Shown: piece after piece, positions 17,914-26,761 of the stretch
Position numbering within the stretch: position 1 is the stretch's first letter
How the letters are laid out: each line of letters starts with the position of its first letter
Origin: Arenibacter troitsensis
GTDB lineage: Bacteria; Bacteroidota; Bacteroidia; Flavobacteriales; Flavobacteriaceae
Direction: 5' to 3'
NCBI RefSeq assembly: GCF_900177645.1
Contig: NZ_FXAO01000004.1
Span: 219,453-283,452, forward strand
DNA length: 64,000 bases
The notes under the pieces: model-generated
The model's input: only the letters and a program-made list of their open reading frames with translations
Database searches by the model: none
What the model was told of the DNA's origin: nothing
Position numbers and translations under genes: made by a program

Positions 17914-19437
17914 TTAAAAGAATCCCAGAGCTTTTTTGTCGTAGGAAATAAGCATATTTTTAGTTTGCCTATAGTGGTTCAACATCATTTTATGGGTTTC
18001 CCTACCAATTCCGGACTTTTTGTACCCACCAAATGGAGCATGTGCCGGATAGGTATGATAGCTATTTACCCATACGCGACCGGCTTTAATGGCCCTTGCT
18101 ACCTTATAAGCCTGGTGGGTGTCCCTTGTCCATACTCCGGCTCCCAGTCCATATAAAGTGTCATTGGCTATCTCAATGGCCTCTGCCTCATCCTTAAAGG
18201 TTGTTAGGCATACAACAGGACCAAAGATCTCTTCCTGAAAGACCCTCATTTTATTGTTTCCTTTTAAAATGGTAGGCTGAATATAGTAGCCCCCTTCCAA
18301 ACCTTCATTATAGGCGGCACTACCACCCGTAAGCACTTCACAGCCTTCCTCTTTCCCTATTTTGATATAGTTCAGGATTTTTTCATATTGATCATTGGAA
18401 GCCTGGGCACCCATCATGGTTTCAGGATCCAGCGGATGTCCCAACTTTATTTTATTGGTACGGGCTACGACCCGCTCAATAAATTTCTCATAAATACTTT
18501 CCTGTACCAAAATACGAGATGGAGAGGTACAAACTTCGCCCTGATTGAAGGCAAACATTGCGGCTCCCTCCAAACATTTGTCGAAGAATTCATCATCCGC
18601 CTCCATAATACTTTCAAAAAATACATTGGGCGATTTGCCCCCCAGTTCCAAAGTAACAGGGATTATGTTTTTGGAGGCATACTGCATAATCAACTGCCCT
18701 GTAGTAGTCTCACCTGTAAATGCAATCTTATTAATCCTTGGGTTGGAAGCCAAAGGTTTGCCTGCCTCAATACCAAATCCGTTCACCACGTTAAGGACTC
18801 CTGCGGGCAATACATTTTCTATAAGTTCCATTAGTACAAGAATGCCTACTGGCGTTTGTTCCGCTGGTTTTAAAACTACACAGTTTCCAGCAGCCAGTGC
18901 AGGTGCCACCTTCCAAGCTGCCATTAGCAGTGGAAAATTCCAAGGAATAATTTGCCCAACTACCCCTAACGGCTCTGGAATATTTAACGAAACGGTATTG
19001 GCATCTAGTTCACTTGCAGTGCCTTCCTCGGCCCTTATAACTCCAGCAAAATAACGAAAATGGTCTATGGCCAATGGCAGATCGGCTGCCATGGTTTCCC
19101 TGATGGGCTTCCCATTATCCCAAGTTTCGGCGCGTGCCAGGACCTCCAGGTTTTGCTCCATGATATCCGCTATCTTTAACAGTAAATTGCTCCTGGAAGT
19201 CGCTGAGGAATTGTTCCATTCCGGTGCTGCTGCCCATGCGGCATCCAACGCCAGCTCAATATCTTCTGCGGTAGAACGTGCTATTTTGGTAAAACTATTG
19301 CCGTCCACAGGTGAAATATTGTCAAAATACTCCCCTCTGGTGGGCGACACCCATTTTCCCCCAATAAAGTTTTCATACTGACTTTTAAATACTGGTCTTT
19401 CAACCCTATTCTGTGTTGTGGTCTTTACATCTCCCAT
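17914..19437 (-). CDS. NAD-dependent aldehyde dehydrogenase (ExaC/acetaldehyde type)
   Basis: The 507-residue protein has all catalytic residues: Asn167 (PWNFPL), Glu264 ([11 protein letters not shown]) and Cys303 ([11 protein letters not shown]). The CTSPSR context and the 507-residue length match the acetaldehyde/ExaC group that oxidises short aliphatic aldehydes. It is followed by DUF779, as in other bacteria, and lies opposite an AraC regulator with a direct-repeat operator candidate between them. Its probable job is removing aldehyde from ethanol or similar substrates. A hairpin at 19474-19489 (GCCAAT/ATTGGC) lies in its presumed 5' leader. Confidence 0.93.
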   Translation of the reverse strand: MGDVKTTTQNRVERPVFKSQYENFIGGKWVSPTRGEYFDNISPVDGNSFTKIARSTAEDIELALDAAWAAAPEWNNSSATSRSNLLLKIADIMEQNLEVLARAETWDNGKPIRETMAADLPLAIDHFRYFAGVIRAEEGTASELDANTVSLNIPEPLGVVGQIIPWNFPLLMAAWKVAPALAAGNCVVLKPAEQTPVGILVLMELIENVLPAGVLNVVNGFGIEAGKPLASNPRINKIAFTGETTTGQLIMQYASKNIIPVTLELGGKSPNVFFESIMEADDEFFDKCLEGAAMFAFNQGEVCTSPSRILVQESIYEKFIERVVARTNKIKLGHPLDPETMMGAQASNDQYEKILNYIKIGKEEGCEVLTGGSAAYNEGLEGGYYIQPTILKGNNKMRVFQEEIFGPVVCLTTFKDEAEAIEIANDTLYGLGAGVWTRDTHQAYKVARAIKAGRVWVNSYHTYPAHAPFGGYKKSGIGRETHKMMLNHYRQTKNMLISYDKKALGFF

Positions 19438-19556
19438 GATCGTATATTTTTAATTAATATTAAATTTCATTTTGCCAATCGCTATTGGCTGAGCCATATC
19501 ACAAGTGTAAGTGGCTTGTTTTCAAATGTATGAAGCGTTTTTGTTAAAATTCTGAC

Positions 19557-19592
19557 CCATCCTATCAATAACATGAACTATCCTATCAATAA
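19557..19592. promoter_or_regulatory. Direct-repeat operator candidate for the AraC regulator
   Basis: The sequence CCATCCTATCAATAA (19557-19571) is repeated as CTATCCTATCAATAA (19578-19592), with 14 of 15 bases the same and a 21-base centre-to-centre spacing. That is two helical turns, the arrangement used by AraC-family activators. It lies 120-155 bases upstream of the aldehyde dehydrogenase start and 85-120 bases upstream of the regulator start. The role is inferred from spacing and position. Confidence 0.6.
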
Positions 19593-19676
19593 TTGTTTAT
19601 ATCTTAATTTGAGGTGATAAATTTTGTATTTTTATCAAAATATCCTAGTTGAATTATAATAAATGACAATTTAAAT

Positions 19677-20603
19677 ATGTCCGGAATGCAGCTGTCCAAC
19701 GCTTACTTTAATAATAGGAGATTGGAAACTTTGGTAGAGAATCAAACTACCTATACGTTGAACAATGCTGCCATGCACGTTTTTGAAACCCATCAACAGG
19801 CAGAACAGATAATGCTCCAGTTTGACCAACCCGTCCTGGCAAGTATGCTAAGTGGCAAGAAAATTATGCACCTTAGGGACCATGAGTCATTTAACTTCTT
19901 ACCCGGTGAGTCGCTCATACTGCCATCCAAAGAAATAATGTGTATCGATTTCCCCGAAGCAAAGGCCAGCAACCCTACCCGTTGCCTAGCCATGGCCATT
20001 TCTGAAGATAAAATAAAGCAGATGTTGCAGGTAATGAATGAAACCATGCCCAAATTGGATGGCAAGGAATGGGCTTTAATGGATTATAATTTTCATTTCA
20101 CCAATGATATTGGTCTCTATCAGATTTTACAGCGATTACTCTTTCTTTTCACAGAAAACCATCCTTCCAAGGACCTTTTTGTGGACAATATGTTAAGCGA
20201 ATTGATCGTGCGGATCTTACAGAGCAATGAGCGAAAAATATATACTGAAAAAACGCTGGAGATCAATAACAGCAGTAGGTTAGGGTATATAGTCTCCTTT
20301 ATTAGGGAAAACATATATCAGCCACTAAGCATAGAAACATTGAGCAAAAAGGCCCATATGAGCGAATCCCACTTTTACAGGGTCTTTAAAAATGAACTTG
20401 GTATTTCTCCTGTAGAATTTATTAATAATGAACGAATTAAATTGGCCGTAAGCCTTTTGCAGGATCCGAAACGCACCATAAAAGAAGTTTTTATGGAATG
20501 TGGATTTGAAAGCAGGTCCTATTTTAACCGGGTATTCAAGAGAAAGAAAAATGTATCCCCTGGTGAATATCAAGCCAATGTAGTTCGGGAAAAGAGATAT
20601 TAA
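19677..20603 (+). CDS. AraC-family transcriptional regulator
   Basis: The 308-residue protein has an AraC_N-type ligand domain (about residues 10-190) and a double helix-turn-helix domain in the last 100 residues. The HTH helices include LSIETLSKKAHMSESHFYRVFK and IKEVFMECGFESRSYFNRVFKR, both family-typical. It is divergent from the aldehyde dehydrogenase, with 239 bases between the starts, and probably activates it in response to an aldehyde or alcohol. Its stop is followed after 11 bases by the first copy of a 162-bp repeat. Confidence 0.9.
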   Translation: MSGMQLSNAYFNNRRLETLVENQTTYTLNNAAMHVFETHQQAEQIMLQFDQPVLASMLSGKKIMHLRDHESFNFLPGESLILPSKEIMCIDFPEAKASNPTRCLAMAISEDKIKQMLQVMNETMPKLDGKEWALMDYNFHFTNDIGLYQILQRLLFLFTENHPSKDLFVDNMLSELIVRILQSNERKIYTEKTLEINNSSRLGYIVSFIRENIYQPLSIETLSKKAHMSESHFYRVFKNELGISPVEFINNERIKLAVSLLQDPKRTIKEVFMECGFESRSYFNRVFKRKKNVSPGEYQANVVREKRY

Positions 20604-20613
20604 ATTAGGCAAA

Positions 20614-20775
20614 TAAAAGGTATTAAACCTCAGGGCAAGTCCTGAACCCAATAATAGGAATCGACCCAAAGGTTGAGGTATTGAACCTAGATCCCGCCGA
20701 AAAAGGCGGGATTAGTTCACCTTTCAATTTTCAGTGCGTCTTACTGACTTCTCAAAATTGAGTTTCACTAATAAA
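20614..20775 (+). repeat. 162-bp dispersed repeat, copy A
   Basis: This non-coding element aligns without gaps to 25005-25166, with 146 identical positions of 162 counted by hand. It contains two hairpins: TCAGGG/TCCTGA (20630-20645) and a perfect 8-bp ATCCCGCC/GGCGGGAT (20691-20712). It fills the space between the AraC stop and the stop of the convergent dipeptidase gene. No terminal repeats, target duplication or ORF are visible, so it is not an insertion sequence. It could be a REP- or MITE-like element. Confidence 0.9.
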
Positions 20776-20779
20776 CCAA

Positions 20780-21847
20780 TCAGTTACCCCATACCTTTCT
20801 TAGAAACCGAATAAAATTTTTACTCATTATATTTTCAACATCCGTTTCCGAATAACCTTTTCCCAATAGTAGGCCAGGTATCTTCTGAAGGTCTGCAATC
20901 GTATTTAGGTCGGCTGGACATTGCTCTTTACCAAAGCCTCCATCCAGATCGGTCCCTATACCAACGTGCAAGGAATTTCCGGCCAACTGGCAAACATGGT
21001 CTATGTTGTTGATCATCTGGGTCAAGGTTACATCCATTCCTTTTGGGGTTGAAATTCCCCTAACCCAATTGGGGACCATCATCCATGCGTCCAAGGCTAT
21101 CCCTATAACTCCTTCCCTACCAATAAGTTCCATTAATTGTTCGTCAGAAAACTGCCTGTTGTGATCCACAAATTTTCGACAATTGTTGTGGCTTGCCCAG
21201 ACCGGACCTTGGTATACCTTCATGGTTTCCCAAAAACTTACATCACATAAATGGGTAACATCAAGAATTAAGTTTAACCGCTCTATCTCTTTTAATAGTT
21301 CCCTACCTTTATGGCCAATGCCCCCTACCGAATCCGTACCATGTGCATAAGTGCCAGGCCCATAATGCGCTGGCCCAATGGCCCTAAGTCCTTGTTCATA
21401 GGAACGCTCCAAATGCTTTAGGGTTATTATGGAATCTGCCCCTTCCAAACTAAGGATATAACCAATTGGATTTTTATCCAAACCATTTTCCCATAGCTTC
21501 AAATGTGCATTTAATTGTTCCGTATTCCTAATTTGGACCATTTCCCCAATATCTTCCATAGCCCTATACCAAGCCAACTGTCCCTGAGTCTGTGCCCAGG
21601 CCTGGTAAGGAGAGTTCCATCCGGGCAAGGGGTTGTCCTTCTTTACATATCTTGCTATTTGGGTAGCTACACACAATCCTATATTCCCATTGCGCATAGC
21701 ATTAAAAGACACCGTATTATTGGCCCTATCGGGTTTATCGGTCATGCCCTTTTCACTTTCCCTAATATTGGCCACAGTCCTTGTTAGGTCCCTGTTCCAT
21801 TCCATGGCATTCATAGCTAGATCCAAATGGGCATCAAATACAAACAT
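20780..21847 (-). CDS. Membrane dipeptidase (peptidase M19)
   Basis: The 355-residue zinc dipeptidase has metal-binding signatures FDAHLDLAMN at the N-terminus, a central SLEGADSI (bridging Glu), DVTHLCD and WASHNNCR. M19 enzymes hydrolyse dipeptides, including those with a D-residue in the second position. It has no signal peptide, so it is probably cytoplasmic. It is the last of four genes transcribed together on the minus strand, with 63 bases to the upstream gene. The context suggests that it releases D-amino acids from dipeptides. Confidence 0.88.
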   Translation of the reverse strand: MFVFDAHLDLAMNAMEWNRDLTRTVANIRESEKGMTDKPDRANNTVSFNAMRNGNIGLCVATQIARYVKKDNPLPGWNSPYQAWAQTQGQLAWYRAMEDIGEMVQIRNTEQLNAHLKLWENGLDKNPIGYILSLEGADSIITLKHLERSYEQGLRAIGPAHYGPGTYAHGTDSVGGIGHKGRELLKEIERLNLILDVTHLCDVSFWETMKVYQGPVWASHNNCRKFVDHNRQFSDEQLMELIGREGVIGIALDAWMMVPNWVRGISTPKGMDVTLTQMINNIDHVCQLAGNSLHVGIGTDLDGGFGKEQCPADLNTIADLQKIPGLLLGKGYSETDVENIMSKNFIRFLRKVWGN

Positions 21848-21910
21848 ATTTTTAAATTTATCCCAACTGAAGGCCCAACCAATAATTATTGATCCTTTTA
21901 AAGGAGAAGT

Positions 21911-23020
21911 TTATATTTTTATTTTAAGGTTTCTTGCGGCTACCTGCCACGCACCGCTTAAGCAGCCATCAACTACTGTTAGGACTTCCTTATATTTGGC
22001 AACAGTTGGGCAAATATGTACCGGAATGGCATAGGCCACGTCCCCCACTGTAAACATTTCATCATTGGGGCATTGCACCATCAAATGCTCTTCACTCTGC
22101 CCTATTTGGGAACAAACTTCGCCTTCCAGCAACAGTACCCTTGGAAAATTCATCTCTGAAGCCAGGTGTTTATGTCCCAAATCGAAACATACCAAATTTG
22201 AGTTTGGCTTACTGATTACCCTGGTCAATAAAACAGCGGCAGGTAAAAATTCCATATCCTTATAGGAGGTAGCATAACCAGCATCCCATAAAAGTGTTGT
22301 TCCCGGGCTAGTTTCCACCCCTTCGCGCTTTAAATGAATGGGAAAAGTTGGCGAACCACCGGCCACAATGGTGGGAATAAGAAAACCCTGATTCTCCAAG
22401 GATTTTTTCAAATCCAAAACCACTTCAAATTCTTCATTGCATTTTTGCTCTCTTTCAAACAGGTCTTTATCACGAATATGTCCGTCGTATACGTGCAATC
22501 CTGCAGCCTTCAAATTAGGGTCTTCATAAATTTTTTTATACAACTCCGCAGCCTTGGCATTGGGCAGAATACCGGATCTATTCATCCCACTATTTATATC
22601 CAACCAAAGTGGCACACGAATGCCTTTTTCCTTGGCAGTTTTAGCAATTTTTTCAACAATTTGGGCGTCATCAACAATTGTAGAAAATATACTATTGGGG
22701 AATTCCGCAATCAATCTAAAGAATCGGTTTATATTGGGGCCCACAGGTTGTAAGGCAAGTAGTATATCCGCTGCACCGCAATTTCCCAAGAGTTCGGCCT
22801 CGGCAATGGTAGCACACTTAAATTTTTGGATACCTCTATTTAACTGTAGTTGAACAATCTCTGCGGTTTTATGTGTTTTTATATGTGGCCTTAGGTTTTG
22901 GGTACCACCGGCCATGGCTATCATGGTGCTTATGTTTTTTTCTATCCGATCCGGATAAACCATAAGTGCCGGGGAAATTATATCCCCTAAGTTCTTAATT
23001 TTATACCACTCCTTGTTCAT
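21911..23020 (-). CDS. D-threonine-aldolase-like PLP enzyme (alanine racemase fold)
   Basis: I start the gene at the ATG at 23018-23020, 20 bases after the ridA stop; the longer frame overlaps that gene. The 369-residue protein has the N-terminal PLP barrel with the lysine in RPHIKTHK (about residue 44) and HVYDGH near residue 177. It ends in a C-terminal D-threonine-aldolase-type domain with a His/Cys metal site (YAIPVHICPTV). Such enzymes cleave or dehydrate D-beta-hydroxy amino acids, for example D-threonine or D-serine. The gene lies between ridA and the dipeptidase in one operon. Confidence 0.87.
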   Translation of the reverse strand: MNKEWYKIKNLGDIISPALMVYPDRIEKNISTMIAMAGGTQNLRPHIKTHKTAEIVQLQLNRGIQKFKCATIAEAELLGNCGAADILLALQPVGPNINRFFRLIAEFPNSIFSTIVDDAQIVEKIAKTAKEKGIRVPLWLDINSGMNRSGILPNAKAAELYKKIYEDPNLKAAGLHVYDGHIRDKDLFEREQKCNEEFEVVLDLKKSLENQGFLIPTIVAGGSPTFPIHLKREGVETSPGTTLLWDAGYATSYKDMEFLPAAVLLTRVISKPNSNLVCFDLGHKHLASEMNFPRVLLLEGEVCSQIGQSEEHLMVQCPNDEMFTVGDVAYAIPVHICPTVAKYKEVLTVVDGCLSGAWQVAARNLKIKI

Positions 23021-23039
23021 TACAGCATTGGGTTTTACA

Positions 23040-23504
23040 TCAATAAAGCTCAAACATCGCCTCAACCTCAACGGGAATATTATCGGGTAGCATCATCCCA
23101 ACAGCGCTGCGTACACCAATGCCATTTTCCTTTCCAAATACATCGGCCATCAATTCACTAAAGCCATTTATTACAAAGGGTTGTTTTCCAAAATCTGGTG
23201 TGGAATTTACCATCCCCAGGACCTTTACTACCCGTTTTATTTTATCCAAGCTTCCAAAATGTGTCATGATGGTGGAAAGCATAGTAAGTCCAACCTGTCG
23301 AGCCGCCAATTTGGCCTCATCGGCATTCATATCAAAACCTGCAATCCCGATCATTAAAGATCCATCGTTTTGAACTGGACCCTGGCCTGAAACATATAAA
23401 AACTTATCTACTACCAAAATAGGCCTATACACCCCTGCCGGTTTTGGGGCAGGAGGAAAAACCAATCCTAATTCCTTAATTTTTTCTATGGGTGAACTAC
23501 TCAT
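23040..23504 (-). CDS. RidA family enamine/imine deaminase
   Basis: I use the ATG at 23502-23504, which gives the normal 154 residues; the longer frame overlaps the permease. The RidA fold is recognised by FLYVSGQGP, the KRVVKVLGMVNSTPDF region, and GVRSAVG with the catalytic arginine. RidA hydrolyses reactive 2-aminoacrylate and related imines made by PLP enzymes. That fits its place between a permease and a D-amino-acid PLP enzyme that would generate such intermediates. Confidence 0.9.
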   Translation of the reverse strand: MSSSPIEKIKELGLVFPPAPKPAGVYRPILVVDKFLYVSGQGPVQNDGSLMIGIAGFDMNADEAKLAARQVGLTMLSTIMTHFGSLDKIKRVVKVLGMVNSTPDFGKQPFVINGFSELMADVFGKENGIGVRSAVGMMLPDNIPVEVEAMFELY

Positions 23505-23518
23505 AATTGATTCTTTAA

Positions 23519-24835
23519 TTAAACAAATAAACTCAAAATCATAACTCCTATCAATCCCATTACGCCCACGGTGGTTTCCATAACCGTCCATGTTTTTAAA
23601 GTATCCTTAATGGAAAGGTTAAAATATTCCTTGAACAACCAGAACCCTCCATCGTTTACATGCGAAAGCATTAAACTGCCGGAGCCTATAGCGAGCACCA
23701 TTAATTCCGGACTCACCCCTGTAGCGCCTATTAGTGGCATAACTATACCTGCAGTGGTAAGCCCGGCAACCGTTGCAGAACCCACACAGACCCTAATAAC
23801 CGTTGCCACAAACCAGGCCAACAATAATGGTGAAACACTGGAGTCCTTAAGACTATCGGCTATGTACAAACTTACCCCACTGTCTATTAATACCTCCTTT
23901 AGTGCCCCTGCTCCCGCGATAATGAGAAGCACCATGGTAATCCCGGAAATTGAGCTGGACATAGAACCCATAATATCGGCCATACGTTTACCCCTGGCCA
24001 AGCCCAAGGTATAAATGGCCACTAATACAGAAATCAACATTGCAATTACTGGATTTCCCAGAAAGTTTACAAAAGGCATAAATGCATAATCCTTAGGAAA
24101 AAACAGATCGGCTATAGTGGAAAACATGATTAAAATAATAGGAAGAAGGGCAGTAAAAATACTGATGTTTATCCCCGGCATTTCCTCTTCTGTTAAAACG
24201 GTAGGGTTTACAAAATCCTTTAGGGGAGTGGCATTGACATTTTTAATGGTGCGCGAAAACCATGGTCCGGCCACCGTAATGGCCGGAATGGCTATGATAA
24301 TTCCGTATAAAAGTGTTTTTCCCATATCGGCATTGAACATGGCGGTAATGGCGGTTGGGGCAGGGTGAGGAGGGAGATAGCCATGTGTTACCGACAAGGA
24401 GGCTATCATGGGCAGGCCCACATACAAAAGTGGTAATCCTGTTGAGGCGGTAATAGTAAAAATCAAGGGTATCAATATTACAAAACCAACCTCATAGAAC
24501 AATGGAATACCCACAATGAATCCGGTCAGTACTAAGGCCCATTGAATATTTTTAATCCCAAATTTGGCCACCAACTTGGTGGTTATCTGTTGGGCTGCCC
24601 CGCTATCTGCAACCAGCTTGCCCAACATGGCTCCCAATCCCAAAATCATTACCAAGAATCCAAGGGTATTGCCTATTCCGTGCTCAATGGATTTTACCAC
24701 CTGGTCCAAGTCCATTCCTTCCGCGATTCCCACGGCCAGCGATACAATTATAAATGCTATAAATGCATTAAGTTTAAATTTTGCAATGAGCAAGAAGAGC
24801 AGAAATAACCCTAGAACAACAATAAGTAGTGGCAT
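23519..24835 (-). CDS. GntP-family gluconate/organic acid:H+ symporter
   Basis: I use the ATG at 24833-24835, which begins right at the first hydrophobic segment; the longer frame adds ten residues. The protein of about 438 residues has some 12 transmembrane segments. The GntP signature HGYLPPHPAP is present (near residue 160), and the C-terminal segment carries HVNDGGFWLFKEYF. Most known members carry gluconate. Here, as first gene of an operon with RidA, a D-threonine-aldolase-like enzyme and a dipeptidase, the substrate is more likely a D-amino acid such as D-serine, as for DsdX. That is inference from context. Confidence 0.87.
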   Translation of the reverse strand: MPLLIVVLGLFLLFLLIAKFKLNAFIAFIIVSLAVGIAEGMDLDQVVKSIEHGIGNTLGFLVMILGLGAMLGKLVADSGAAQQITTKLVAKFGIKNIQWALVLTGFIVGIPLFYEVGFVILIPLIFTITASTGLPLLYVGLPMIASLSVTHGYLPPHPAPTAITAMFNADMGKTLLYGIIIAIPAITVAGPWFSRTIKNVNATPLKDFVNPTVLTEEEMPGINISIFTALLPIILIMFSTIADLFFPKDYAFMPFVNFLGNPVIAMLISVLVAIYTLGLARGKRMADIMGSMSSSISGITMVLLIIAGAGALKEVLIDSGVSLYIADSLKDSSVSPLLLAWFVATVIRVCVGSATVAGLTTAGIVMPLIGATGVSPELMVLAIGSGSLMLSHVNDGGFWLFKEYFNLSIKDTLKTWTVMETTVGVMGLIGVMILSLFV

Positions 24836-25004
24836 AGTACTGGTTTGGTATTTGGTTGAATACAATTCTTAAATATACTATATCAACCAAAAACTTAATA
24901 TCCTTTTTAAGAATAAATTAAAATTTATACAAAAAACATGCACATACAAAGATTATCCATCATTTTTCCATAGACGAATATTATAGTAACAGCTTCAAGA
25001 TAAG

Positions 25005-25166
25005 TAAAAGGTTTTAAACCTCAGGGCAAGCCCTGAACCCAATAGTAGGAATCGACACATGGGGAAAGGTATTGAACCTAGATCCCGCCGAAAAAGGCGG
25101 AATTAGTTCAACTTGCAATTTTAAGTGCGTCTTACTGACTTCTCAAAATAAAGTTTCACCAATAAA
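25005..25166 (+). repeat. 162-bp dispersed repeat, copy B
   Basis: This copy lies between the permease start and the slipin gene, in the same orientation as copy A, so the two are direct repeats on either side of the four-gene operon. The first hairpin (25021-25036) is perfect here (TCAGGG/CCCTGA), against a G-T pair in copy A. The second hairpin (25082-25103) has one mismatch. A 67-codon frame through this copy has no family features and is chance. Confidence 0.9.
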
Positions 25167-25381
25167 TAATCTTTGCCATTATATAAATCAATTTAAGCTG
25201 ACTTTTATTTTTGGCTGCTTTGAAATTTTCGTAACTTTAAGTGTATCTGCGCTTTACAGAATTGGAGTTTTATAATTCTATTCTGATGTTGAAAAATGGA
25301 CCATTGTAAAATGCAACTAGTTTTCGTTTCCGTCCAAATAATATTTTAATAGTTTACTTCAAATTTTATAACGCAATTATC

Positions 25382-26137
25382 ATGGCACCACCTTTCATTT
25401 TCAGCATAATGCTCATACTATTCCTATTGGCAGGAATACGAGTAGTCTTCGAATACAAAAGAGCATTAAAATTTAGGTTTGGCAAGTATGTAAAGACCTT
25501 ACAACCCGGTTTCAGGTGGATTATTCCCATTGTAGAGTCCATTCAGGTAGTGGATATACGCGTTATCACCATCAATATTGTTTCGCAAGAGGTAATGACC
25601 GAGGACAATGTTCCCTGCAGTATTGACGGTGTCGTCTTCTTTAAAATAAACGATCCTGAAAAGGCCGTTTTGGAAGTAGAAGAATACCGTTTTGCCATTA
25701 CCCAATTGGCCCAAGCCGCTTTGAGGGATGTTTGTGGAAAGGTGGAACTGGATACCATCCTGTCCAAACGAGAGGAAATGGGTAAAAATATCAAGGCCAT
25801 AGTTGAACTGGAAACCAAAGAGTGGGGAATTGAAATTATCGACGTAAAAATTAAGGACATTCAATTACCGGAAAACATGAAGCGTATGATGGCCAACCAA
25901 GCAGAAGCGGAAAGGTCCAGAAGGGCTCGAATTATCTTGGCCGTTGCGGAAGAACAGGCCGCAGGTAAATTATTGGAAGCTGGAAAATTAATAGATCAAT
26001 CGCCTTCCGCCATAAAACTAAGGCTTTATCAAACCCTATCCAATATAGCGGCAGAAAAAAATTCCACCATCCTATTTCCCTTCCCGGAAGAAGTTTTACC
26101 ACGAAACCCCGTAAAAAAAACCAAAAACAAAAAGTAG
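25382..26137 (+). CDS. Slipin/stomatin-like SPFH protein
   Basis: The 251-residue protein has one N-terminal transmembrane segment (about residues 4-22), followed by an SPFH domain with the family segments FGKYVKTLQPGFRW and DVRVITINIVSQEVMTEDN. A coiled-coil of heptads rich in Ala, Glu and Arg (residues 165-200) follows. Slipins oligomerise in the membrane and organise lipid microdomains. Many bacterial slipins lie next to an NfeD gene, but none is adjacent here. The gene stands alone, with tag 60 bases downstream. Confidence 0.9.
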   Translation: MAPPFIFSIMLILFLLAGIRVVFEYKRALKFRFGKYVKTLQPGFRWIIPIVESIQVVDIRVITINIVSQEVMTEDNVPCSIDGVVFFKINDPEKAVLEVEEYRFAITQLAQAALRDVCGKVELDTILSKREEMGKNIKAIVELETKEWGIEIIDVKIKDIQLPENMKRMMANQAEAERSRRARIILAVAEEQAAGKLLEAGKLIDQSPSAIKLRLYQTLSNIAAEKNSTILFPFPEEVLPRNPVKKTKNKK

Positions 26138-26197
26138 ATAAATCCCATTATTAAAATCAAGGTTTCTTTATCTTTAAACAAAGTTTGAATATTAAAA

Positions 26198-26761
26198 ATG
26201 GAAAAACATAGATGTGGCTGGTGTAAGGGCGATGCACTTTATGAAAAGTACCACGATGAAGAATGGGGCGTACCCCTAAAGGACGATGACCTACTGTTCG
26301 AATTTTTGATTTTGGAAACCTTCCAGGCGGGATTAAGCTGGATTACCATCTTGAGAAAAAGGGAAAATTTTAGACAGGCCTTTGATCATTTTGATTATCA
26401 CAAAATAGCTAAATACGGGGAATCAAAAATTGAATCCTTGTTGCAGGATGCCGGGATTATTAGGAACAAACTCAAGATAAGGGCCACTGTTACCAACGCC
26501 CATGCCTATATTGCCGTTCAAAAGGAATTTGGAAGTTTTAGTAATTATATCTGGGAATTTGTCAATGGCCAGCCCATTAAGAACAATCATAAGGATTATA
26601 AAAAAGCCCCGGCACATACCCCATTGTCCGACATTATAAGTAAAGATTTAAAAAAGCGGGGTTTCAAATTTGTGGGAAGCACCGTAATTTACGCCCATAT
26701 GCAGGCCACCGGCATGGTCAATGACCACGAAATAAACTGTTTTAGATATAATGAAGTATAG
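26198..26761 (+). CDS. tag: DNA-3-methyladenine glycosylase I
   Basis: The 187-residue protein has the Tag signature from its start: RCGWCKGDALYEKYHDEEWG, containing the N-terminal zinc ligands (Cys and His). The C-terminal zinc ligands are in NDHEINCF. The catalytic-domain segment ETFQAGLSWITIL (residues 45-57) is also typical. It removes 3-methyladenine from DNA in base excision repair. It overlaps the next gene by 11 bases, so the two are co-translated. Confidence 0.95.
   Translation: MEKHRCGWCKGDALYEKYHDEEWGVPLKDDDLLFEFLILETFQAGLSWITILRKRENFRQAFDHFDYHKIAKYGESKIESLLQDAGIIRNKLKIRATVTNAHAYIAVQKEFGSFSNYIWEFVNGQPIKNNHKDYKKAPAHTPLSDIISKDLKKRGFKFVGSTVIYAHMQATGMVNDHEINCFRYNEV

Noticed and set aside
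20614-25166. Insertion sequence or composite transposon around the D-amino-acid operon
   Set aside because: No transposase gene, no terminal inverted repeats and no target-site duplication are visible. Only the direct repeats support mobility, so I report it as a repeat-bracketed operon.
25072-25275. 67-codon open frame running through repeat copy B
   Set aside because: It has no signal, domain or codon-usage support and lies in the non-coding repeat, which is not conserved as a protein in copy A.
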